NCBI GenBank assembly: GCA_012841675.1
Contig: DUUG01000143.1
Location: 1 to 5,032 of the forward strand
Source: Clostridiales bacterium
GTDB lineage: Bacteria > Bacillota > Clostridia > Oscillospirales > QAMX01
Length of the DNA: 5,032 nt
Direction: 5' to 3'
Of this stretch, positions 1 to 4,991 are shown one piece after another; within the stretch, counting starts at the first letter, position 1, and each line of letters starts with the position of its first letter. Below the pieces are notes generated by a model, which was not told the DNA's origin, did not search any database, and saw only the letters and a program-made list of their open reading frames with translations. The position numbers were made by a program, and so were the translations under genes.

Positions 1-392
1 GTCGCACGCAAAACGAGCAAAACAGAGAGCGGCTCATGAAGGCCCTCGAGGACTTTTTACGCCCTGAATTTATTAACCGTATCGACGAGATCATTACCTT
101 CAACACACTCACCAAGGAAAACTTCAAGGATATTGCCAACCTCATGTTGACAGAGATGCAGGAAGCCCTGTCCGAGCGCGGCATAAAGCTTAATTTCAAC
201 GAAGAAGTGACGGCATACTTGGCGGAAAAATCCTTCTCCGGCAAATTCGGAGCACGGAATCTCCGCCGCTTCATCCAGAAAGAGGTTGAGGATAAGGCAG
301 CCGCCAGAATCATTGCGGCGGCCAACAGGCCTGTTAGCGCGCTAAAAGTATCGGTGGATTCTAGTGGTATTATCGTAACGGAAGAAGATTGA
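1..392 (+). CDS. Clp-family AAA+ ATPase (ClpC/ClpB type), C-terminal fragment
   Basis: This is the 3' end of a gene that begins before the window. The reading frame is open from base 3 and ends at TGA 390-392, giving about 129 visible residues. The stretch RPEFINRIDEII is the diagnostic segment near the end of the second AAA+ module of Hsp100/Clp unfoldases. Further on, FGARNLRRFIQKEVED matches the sensor-2 region (GAR) at the start of the C-terminal D2-small domain. The protein ends about 50 residues later in an acidic tail (TEED). Known family role: ATP-driven unfolding of proteins in the cytosol, for ClpP (ClpC) or for disaggregation (ClpB). The residues that separate ClpC from ClpB (middle domain length, P-loop for ClpP) lie outside the window, so the subtype is open; ClpC is my slight preference. 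The ATG at 36 is internal and not a start. The next gene begins 23 nt downstream, which suggests co-transcription. Confidence 0.9.
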   Translation, partial: RTQNEQNRERLMKALEDFLRPEFINRIDEIITFNTLTKENFKDIANLMLTEMQEALSERGIKLNFNEEVTAYLAEKSFSGKFGARNLRRFIQKEVEDKAAARIIAAANRPVSALKVSVDSSGIIVTEED

Positions 393-415
393 TAGTAAAT
401 AGGGGAGGATGGTTT

Positions 416-1603
416 ATGCTGAAGGCAATGCGTCGGCGCAACGGAGGGCATATTTTGTCCAACTGCCGCCGGATTGAGGCGGTGCATCCTATTAAAGGGA
501 AACCCCGGCTTGCTTTGGTTTTCCCGATGGCTCCTCGAAAAGATGTTACGGAAAGCCAGCTTGCCGTTTTGGCCGAAGCGAAGGTTACTGTCACGTTTGC
601 GGTTTTCGGAGCTGTTTCAGCAGAGCAAAAGGACTATGGCGTTGCCGCTTTGCCGGAACTTCTCCTGGCCATTGGCAAAGCGGGACATTCGGTCAGTGGC
701 CTTGGGCATTCCGCCCGCCCTTTGGCCAGGAGTGTGTTTTCGCTTCGCGAAACTCCCCATGCCGATAGCATTACCGCATATGAGGACTATCTGGCGCTTA
801 AGCACTCTGTGGAAGCAATCGGCAATCGGCAGCTTTCCTTCCTGACCCCGATAGGCGGCCGGGAATCCACAAAGGATGAGGCGTCCGTATTTGACGTGTT
901 TGCGGCGCTGGATAGCCAGCTGTTAACTTATGCGTTCGATTTGTCCCGTCTGGACGATGAGAAGGCAACCAAAGCCCTCTACAACTTACTGCTCAAAAAG
1001 CCGGCACAGCTCAACGGGCGTACCGTAGCGCTACCGCCTTGCTTTTCGGCATCTGCCTTGCGAAAGGTGCTTGGATGGATCAACGACCGGGGCTTTGAAG
1101 CCGTTTCGGTGGATACCCTAACGTCAGACTCGCCCTTTGCAGATGCCGTTGGAGACTCGGCGGCCGATGCGGCGCATTTGCTTGCGGCAGGGTATACCGT
1201 GGCAACCCGCGAAAATAAGCTGCTGCTTGAGCAAACGCTGACCAGAGCCGAGCTGTACGGCATGTTGGTTCCTAGAGAAATTCGGCAGGATTACCTTACT
1301 TCGCGCCTGTTAAAAAAAGAGGCAGCCTTTGCCTGCAACAAGCGGAAGGACAAGGAGTATTACCTTGTTCCCGGCCGTGTTTCCTCGGCAGGGATGCTGT
1401 TTGCCTTTGATGCCGGCTGGCCTTTAGCCAACAAGCATGCGGTTTTAATGCCGGCTGATTTTGCCGACTTTTTAGAAAAGGCAGCCGCAGGCAAAACCGT
1501 GCAATGGGCGATGCCCGACGGCAAGCAATTAAAGAGACGGGATGTGTTCCCGGCATTGGCGCAGTTGCTCTTGGTGGAAACCGGAAAGGACACAAATGGC
1601 TAA
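416..1603 (+). CDS. Degenerate NodB/polysaccharide deacetylase-like protein (predicted pseudoenzyme) with unknown C-terminal region
   Basis: The protein has 395 aa. Start ATG 416 is chosen because AGGGGAGGA (401-409) lies 6 nt upstream; the in-frame TTG at 389 has no such site and would overlap the Clp gene. Residues ~30-235 follow the NodB homology fold: KPRLALVFPMAP sits where KxALTFDDGP is expected, then AKVTVTFAVFG (canonical NVKATFFVxG), ALPELLLAIGKAGHSVSG (PELVKRIxxxGHEIGN), FLTPIGG (FRPPYG), and finally VALPP plus ALRKVLGWINDRGFEAVSVDTL (IVLLHD...ALPxIIxxLKxxGYxFVTxDEL). The catalytic Asp-Asp becomes P37-M38, the two metal His positions become L96 and A100, the motif-3 Arg becomes L143, and the motif-5 His becomes P207. 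Hydrolysis is therefore unlikely and a binding or regulatory role is inferred. Residues ~240-395 match no family I recognise. There is no signal peptide or membrane segment, so it should be cytosolic. It overlaps the next gene by 8 nt. The fold assignment comes from motif order, not a search. Confidence 0.75.
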   Translation: MLKAMRRRNGGHILSNCRRIEAVHPIKGKPRLALVFPMAPRKDVTESQLAVLAEAKVTVTFAVFGAVSAEQKDYGVAALPELLLAIGKAGHSVSGLGHSARPLARSVFSLRETPHADSITAYEDYLALKHSVEAIGNRQLSFLTPIGGRESTKDEASVFDVFAALDSQLLTYAFDLSRLDDEKATKALYNLLLKKPAQLNGRTVALPPCFSASALRKVLGWINDRGFEAVSVDTLTSDSPFADAVGDSAADAAHLLAAGYTVATRENKLLLEQTLTRAELYGMLVPREIRQDYLTSRLLKKEAAFACNKRKDKEYYLVPGRVSSAGMLFAFDAGWPLANKHAVLMPADFADFLEKAAAGKTVQWAMPDGKQLKRRDVFPALAQLLLVETGKDTNG

Positions 1604-2285
1604 ACGTAAAGGAAAAAATACCCGTTATCAAAAACTGCAGGCTGAAAAAGCCGCGCTTTCTGCCCAACCAAAAAATAATAAGGATTCTGATCCCGAGCAG
1701 GGGCAGCGCTTAGCGGAGCAATATCCCGGCAACAACATCCTAAAAAATGTGCTGCTTATTTGGCGGGATAATGCGCCCCGGGGCTTTATGACATTCGTTC
1801 CCGTACTGACGCTATTTTTGCTGTACAGCGTCATATGGTTTATCTCTCACATGCTCATGCTGATACCTGCTCTCTCCGACAACATGCTGGAGTTTATAAA
1901 GGGTATCGTATTCATAAATCGTTTGATACTCATGTTCGGTCTTCCGTTTATGCTGACCGTTTTGCATCTTATCTACAATTGGAAGACCCAGAAGTATTAT
2001 TACTTCAACTCTGTGCTGTATGTCTTGCCTGCTTGCATTTTATATGCTGTTCTGGAATTTCTTTCAAAACTCATTCCCGTTCTCTTTTATAAAGGGATGG
2101 GGGAGACCATCAAAACGTATGTTTCTGATTCCTTGATCCTCCTGCTGGTCTCTGTCATCGTCGTATTCTGCTTAGGCGCTTTGGCGCAAATGATACTCTC
2201 TTTCCGGAAAAATCATGAACTATCAAAGCAGGTAAAAGCAGAAAAGGCCGATTCGGAACAAGAACCTAAAAAGAAAAAGAAGTAA
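1596..2285 (+). CDS. Four-TM membrane protein of unknown function
   Basis: The protein has 229 aa. ATG 1596 is preceded by AAAGGA (1585-1590) at 5 nt and overlaps the stop of the upstream gene by 8 nt (ATGGCTAA), a typical translational-coupling arrangement. A longer in-frame ATG at 1542 would overlap by 62 nt and is less likely. Visible architecture: a basic, hydrophilic N-terminus (residues 1-60, opening MAKRKGKNTR), hydrophobic segments at about 64-90, 104-127, 139-162 and 178-203, then a charged tail ending in five lysines. The positive-inside rule puts both termini in the cytoplasm. I recognise no family, catalytic motif or transport signature. Its partner is probably the pseudo-deacetylase encoded just upstream, which lacks its own membrane anchor; this is inference from the overlap. 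No Rho-independent terminator with a T-tract follows; there is only a weak hairpin at 2287-2305. Confidence 0.85.
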   Translation: MAKRKGKNTRYQKLQAEKAALSAQPKNNKDSDPEQGQRLAEQYPGNNILKNVLLIWRDNAPRGFMTFVPVLTLFLLYSVIWFISHMLMLIPALSDNMLEFIKGIVFINRLILMFGLPFMLTVLHLIYNWKTQKYYYFNSVLYVLPACILYAVLEFLSKLIPVLFYKGMGETIKTYVSDSLILLLVSVIVVFCLGALAQMILSFRKNHELSKQVKAEKADSEQEPKKKKK

Positions 2286-2395
2286 TTTTGGGAAAACTCC
2301 CCAAATACAACATAGCAATATGACCAAAAGCGGGTATGATTATTTGTTCAAAACGGATAATTTTGCTTGTATTGGCTCATATTACCCGGGTCTTG

Positions 2396-2424
2396 TTGAC
2401 AAAACAGTTACAAACTGGTATAAT
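2396..2424 (+). promoter_or_regulatory. SigA/sigma-70 promoter of the NlpC/P60 gene, perfect consensus
   Basis: The -35 box is TTGACA (2396-2401) and the -10 box is TATAAT (2419-2424), separated by exactly 17 nt. TGG immediately before the -10 box gives an extended -10 element. Transcription should begin near 2431, leaving a leader of about 43 nt before ATG 2474. With both hexamers perfect, the promoter should be strong unless repressed, and the overlapping repeats at 2405-2452 are candidates for that repression. Confidence 0.85.
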
Positions 2425-2452
2425 TCTCAATGTGATTGTAACTGGTTTGTAA
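2405..2452 (+). repeat. Repeated TTGTAA/GTAACTG boxes around the promoter (candidate operator)
   Basis: Inside the promoter spacer, CAGTT-ACA-AACTG (2405-2417) is a perfect 5-bp-arm palindrome. CAGTTAC (2405-2411) is the reverse complement of GTAACTG (2438-2444), and TTACAAAC (2408-2415) is the reverse complement of GTTTGTAA (2445-2452). The hexamer TTGTAA thus occurs once in reverse (2408-2413) and twice forward (2436-2441 and 2447-2452), the forward copies 11 bp apart, about one helical turn. This arrangement straddles the -10 box and start point, so a DNA-binding repressor is a reasonable inference. The regulator is not identified. Confidence 0.5.
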
Positions 2453-2473
2453 TTTCCGAAATCGGAGGACAAA

Positions 2474-3415
2474 ATGAAAAAACGGTTCATGCTCATGTTT
2501 GGCTTCTTATTGCTAGCCGGACTGTTTATGACGACAAAAGCATATGCGCAAGAAACCACAGACTTAAAGGTCGGCAAAGTAACGGGAAGCATTGTGAATG
2601 TGCGCACAACTCCGTCTACCGGCGGTCAATGGGTGACCACGCTGTCCGAAAGCTGTGAGGTTTTGATCCATGGACAGGAGAACAGCTGGTACAAAGTAAG
2701 CTACCAGGGGAATATCGGCTATATGTATGCCGAATATTTAGAGCCTCGTGCCAATGGAGAGGGCAAGTATGGATATGCCGTGGTAACCGGCTCCTTTGTC
2801 CGCATCCGCAGCATTCCCAGCACAGAAGGCATCATTCTCGGCACCTTAAGCGAAGGCTTAAACGTGAAGGTTCTCGGTGTCAAAGACGGTTGGTATAAGG
2901 TGCAATACGGCAATGTAGTCGGATTTATGAACCCCGAGTATTTAGAGCCGATTAAAATGATTGAACAGCCGAAAACCTCAAATAATACCGGTTCCAAAAC
3001 TGGTTCGTCCGGCTCTAGCACTAAAAAAACGTCCGGTCCGTCTTCTACGGCGCAGAAAATTGTAAGCACGTCCAAGCAGTACATTGGCATTCGCTATGTT
3101 TATGGCGGATCTTCGCCGTCCACCGGTTTTGACTGTTCCGGATTGGTAACGTATGTATTTAAGCAGTATGGTATTACCTTTAAACAGAGGACAAGACTAT
3201 ACCTGGACGGTGCAAACGTTTCCTATAACAATTTGATGCCCGGTGACCTAGTGTTCTTTGACTCAAACCGCAACGGCACTATTGGCCACGTAGGGATTTA
3301 TGTTGGCAACGGCAGTTTTATCCATGCGCCGCGACCGGGTGCAAAAGTTAGAATTGAATCCATGACTTCCGGGTTCTACCGCAATACGTTTGTATGTGCC
3401 CGAAGAGTTGTATGA
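2474..3415 (+). CDS. Secreted SH3b-SH3b-NlpC/P60 peptidoglycan hydrolase
   Basis: The protein has 313 aa and starts at ATG 2474 behind GGAGG (2464-2468, 5 nt spacing). Residues 1-25 are a signal peptide (MKKR, hydrophobic core, cleavage after AYA). Two bacterial SH3 domains follow at ~34-92 and ~101-159; they are clear internal duplicates, each with NVR/RIR-x-x-PST near the start, WYKV in the middle and EYLEP at the end. A Ser/Thr/Gly-rich linker (~165-192) leads to a C-terminal NlpC/P60 domain (~193-313). The catalytic Cys is C221 in FDCSG and the catalytic His is H272 in GHVGIYVGNG, with H284 (FIHAP) as the likely third polar residue, so the enzyme looks active. By family it is a cysteine endopeptidase cutting D-gamma-glutamyl-diamino-acid bonds in stem peptides, with SH3b domains targeting the wall. 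It has its own promoter and a terminator, so it is monocistronic. No lipobox or LysM is seen. Confidence 0.95.
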   Translation: MKKRFMLMFGFLLLAGLFMTTKAYAQETTDLKVGKVTGSIVNVRTTPSTGGQWVTTLSESCEVLIHGQENSWYKVSYQGNIGYMYAEYLEPRANGEGKYGYAVVTGSFVRIRSIPSTEGIILGTLSEGLNVKVLGVKDGWYKVQYGNVVGFMNPEYLEPIKMIEQPKTSNNTGSKTGSSGSSTKKTSGPSSTAQKIVSTSKQYIGIRYVYGGSSPSTGFDCSGLVTYVFKQYGITFKQRTRLYLDGANVSYNNLMPGDLVFFDSNRNGTIGHVGIYVGNGSFIHAPRPGAKVRIESMTSGFYRNTFVCARRVV

Positions 3416-3445
3416 CGAGTTGGATAATTACATAGAATAGAATAG

Positions 3446-3476
3446 AAGGGATGGTTTAAATAACCATCCCTTTTTT
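3446..3476 (+). terminator. Intrinsic terminator of the NlpC/P60 gene
   Basis: An 11-bp perfect stem, AAGGGATGGTT (3446-3456) with AACCATCCCTT (3462-3472), closes a 5-nt loop and runs into six T residues (3471-3476). It lies about 30 nt after the stop codon and insulates the decarboxylase operon from the hydrolase gene. Confidence 0.93.
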
Positions 3477-3508
3477 ATGTCTTTTTTAGAAAAAGTTTAT
3501 GGCAAGTT

Positions 3509-3523
3509 ACCAACCAAGTTGGT
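3509..3523 (+). promoter_or_regulatory. Inverted repeat upstream of the decarboxylase promoter (candidate operator)
   Basis: ACCAAC (3509-3514) and GTTGGT (3518-3523) are perfect 6-bp arms around a CAA spacer. The element ends 8 bp before the -35 box, a position suited to an activator or repressor. CAAGTT also occurs as a direct repeat (3503-3508 and 3515-3520). The AGTTAC at 3505-3510 is shared with the hydrolase promoter region. No protein is assigned to it. Confidence 0.4.
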
Positions 3524-3531
3524 GGATAATA

Positions 3532-3560
3532 TTGACATAACCTACTCTGTATGGTAATAT
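3532..3560 (+). promoter_or_regulatory. SigA/sigma-70 promoter of the Na+-decarboxylase operon
   Basis: The -35 box is TTGACA (3532-3537) and the -10 box is TAATAT (3555-3560), with a 17-nt spacer and TGG directly before the -10 box (extended -10). The predicted start is near 3567, so the leader is about 65 nt (to ATG 3633) or 115 nt (to ATG 3684), depending on which start is used. Confidence 0.8.
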
Positions 3561-3683
3561 TAAAATATATGTTTTCCGATTGGTAGCGTAATGCTGTTTC
3601 AAGATTTGAGCTTTGGGGAGGAGAGCTTCTGTATGGGGCTCTCTGTTTTAAGTTGGAAAGGGGGTTTGAGGATTTTGACAACG

Positions 3684-3818
3684 ATGGAAGCCCTTATTGT
3701 GGCGCTGTTTACAATAACTGTTGTATTTGTCGTTCTGCTATTAATGTGGGCAGCGGTACGGATATTTTCTTTAATCATTGGACTTCTGGAACGTAAGAAA
3801 GAGAAAAAAACGGCTTAG
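3684..3818 (+). CDS. Small OadG-like subunit of a Na+-translocating decarboxylase
   Basis: With ATG 3684 the protein has 44 aa: one membrane helix (about residues 3-29, opening MEALIVALFTITVVFVVLLL) and a short charged tail ending KKEKKTA. The pattern fits the gamma/delta (OadG/MmdD-type) subunits, which anchor and assemble the carboxyltransferase and biotin-carrier parts on the beta subunit in the membrane. It is shorter than typical OadG (~80 aa) and lacks the Ala/Pro-rich extension and metal-binding tail of the Klebsiella protein. The start is uncertain. The frame is open upstream with ATG 3591 (no Shine-Dalgarno), ATG 3633 (GGGGAGGAG at 3615-3623, 9 nt away; 61 aa) and TTG 3675 (AAAGGGGG at 3657-3664, 10 nt away; 47 aa). 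ATG 3684 gives the most family-like N-terminus, with GAGGA (3668-3672) 11 nt upstream. Its stop codon forms part of the ribosome binding site of the next gene. Confidence 0.75.
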   Translation: MEALIVALFTITVVFVVLLLMWAAVRIFSLIIGLLERKKEKKTA

Positions 3819-3822
3819 GAGG
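3817..3822 (+). promoter_or_regulatory. Shine-Dalgarno site of the beta subunit gene, overlapping the upstream stop codon
   Basis: AGGAGG (3817-3822) shares its first two bases with the TAG stop (3816-3818) of the OadG-like gene and sits 7 nt before ATG 3830. This decides the start over the out-of-frame ATG at 3825. It also suggests coupled translation of the two membrane subunits. Confidence 0.85.
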
Positions 3823-3829
3823 AAATGTT

Positions 3830-4966
3830 ATGTTTGGTGATGCACTGTCCCGTTTCTGGACAGAGTCGGGCTTCATGGCACTAGACATCCGATCCATTAT
3901 TATGATCGTTGTTTCGCTCGTATTGATTTATTTGGCCATTGCTAAGAAATTTGAACCGCTTCTTCTGCTTCCCATTGCTTTCGGCATGCTGCTTGCCAAT
4001 TTACCTTTGGCCGGCCTTATGGGAGATCCGGAGGGGGAACAAGCAGGAGGACTTTTATATTATCTGTATCAGGGCGTCAAGCTTGGCATTTATCCGTCGC
4101 TGATTTTCCTCGGTGTCGGTGCCATGACAGACTTTGGCCCGCTTCTTGCGCGGCCTAGCAACCTGATTATTGGCGCGGGAGCGCAGTTTGGCATTGCGAT
4201 TGCCTTTGTTTTTGCGATTATTTTAGGCTTTAATCCACAGGAAGCTTCTTCCATCGGCATTATCGGCGGTGCCGACGGGCCGACGGCTATTTTCATAACC
4301 TCAAAACTTGCACCGACGCTTCTTGCGCCCATTTCCATTGCGGCATACTCGTATATGGCGCTGATTCCTTTGATTCAGCCGCCCATTATGCGCCTGTTAA
4401 CCACAAAAAAGGAACGGGAATTGCCCATGCAGCAGCAGAGAACCGTTTCCAAGACGGAGAAGATTTGCTTCCCGATTATGGTAGCGATTCTTTCCATTCT
4501 GCTTTTGCCTTCTGTGGCTCCGCTTATTGGTATGCTCATGCTTGGTAACTTGCTGAGAGAGTCTGGCGTGACGGAACGACTGTCTGAAACGGTGCAGAAC
4601 GCTTTGATGAATATAGTTACCGTGTTCTTAGGCATTACCGTTGGCGCAACGGCAGTAGGCGAAACCTTCCTGCAGTTAGAAACCCTTAAAATTATCGCCT
4701 TGGGTCTGTTTGCCTTTATTTTCAGCACAGTTGGCGGTTTGCTCATTGCGAAGTTCATGTGCTTTGTTACAAAAGGCAAGGTAAACCCGCTTATTGGTTC
4801 TGCCGGCGTATCTGCCGTGCCTATGGCGGCCCGCATTTCGCAGGTCGAGGGGCAGAAAGCCAATCCCGCAAACTATCTGCTCATGCATGCTATGGGACCT
4901 AATGTGGCAGGCGTTATCGGTTCCGCCGTTGCGGCAGGTCTTTTGCTCCTCCTGTTCGGCGCATAA
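3830..4966 (+). CDS. Na+-translocating decarboxylase beta subunit (OadB/GcdB/MmdB family)
   Basis: The protein has 378 aa and is a polytopic membrane protein. By family, this subunit performs decarboxylation of carboxybiotin coupled to outward Na+ pumping. Signature segments are present: GIIGGADGPTAIF (residues 143-155) and NPLIGSAGVSAVPMAARISQ (319-338). With a constant offset of 54, D149, N319, G323, S328 and R335 correspond to the functional residues D203, N373, G377, S382 and R389 reported for Klebsiella OadB. All are conserved, so the pump should be active. At 378 aa it is closer to the short methylmalonyl-CoA and glutaconyl-CoA decarboxylase beta subunits (about 375 aa) than to enterobacterial OadB (433 aa). 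The substrate is set by the alpha/carboxyltransferase subunit, not seen here, so it could be oxaloacetate, methylmalonyl-CoA, glutaconyl-CoA or malonate. It follows the OadG-like gene after 11 nt in the same operon. Confidence 0.95.
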   Translation: MFGDALSRFWTESGFMALDIRSIIMIVVSLVLIYLAIAKKFEPLLLLPIAFGMLLANLPLAGLMGDPEGEQAGGLLYYLYQGVKLGIYPSLIFLGVGAMTDFGPLLARPSNLIIGAGAQFGIAIAFVFAIILGFNPQEASSIGIIGGADGPTAIFITSKLAPTLLAPISIAAYSYMALIPLIQPPIMRLLTTKKERELPMQQQRTVSKTEKICFPIMVAILSILLLPSVAPLIGMLMLGNLLRESGVTERLSETVQNALMNIVTVFLGITVGATAVGETFLQLETLKIIALGLFAFIFSTVGGLLIAKFMCFVTKGKVNPLIGSAGVSAVPMAARISQVEGQKANPANYLLMHAMGPNVAGVIGSAVAAGLLLLLFGA

Positions 4967-4991
4967 AGCTTAAAACATAGGAGAAACTTTT

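Noticed and set aside
389..415. TTG at 389 as start of the pseudo-deacetylase, overlapping the Clp stop codon
   Set aside because: It has no convincing Shine-Dalgarno, while ATG 416 has AGGGGAGGA at ideal spacing, which itself would lie inside the longer version.
474..845. 123-codon + strand frame inside the pseudo-deacetylase, as a sign of a frameshifted pseudogene
   Set aside because: Its translation is Arg/Leu-rich shadow sequence. The main frame carries all NodB landmarks without a break, so no frameshift is needed.
1542..1595. ATG 1542 as start of the 4-TM protein
   Set aside because: It would give a 62-nt overlap with a poor ribosome site. ATG 1596 has AAAGGA at 5 nt and a typical basic N-terminus.
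2287..2305. Hairpin TTTGGG/CCCAAA after the 4-TM gene as a terminator
   Set aside because: The stem is only 6 bp, with a 7-nt loop and no T-tract on either strand. At most it is a weak attenuator or an mRNA 3'-end stabiliser.
2320..2658. 112-codon + strand frame across the hydrolase promoter
   Set aside because: It runs through the perfect promoter and the start of the signal-peptide gene in another frame, and has no Shine-Dalgarno or recognisable protein features.
3481..3495. CTTTTT-TAG-AAAAAG style hairpin after the terminator
   Set aside because: It is A/T-only pairing next to a T-tract, too weak and common to assign a function.
4375..4863. 162-codon open frame on the - strand within the beta subunit gene
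   Set aside because: It lies wholly opposite a strongly conserved membrane protein gene, has no ribosome site, and reads as low-complexity antisense sequence.
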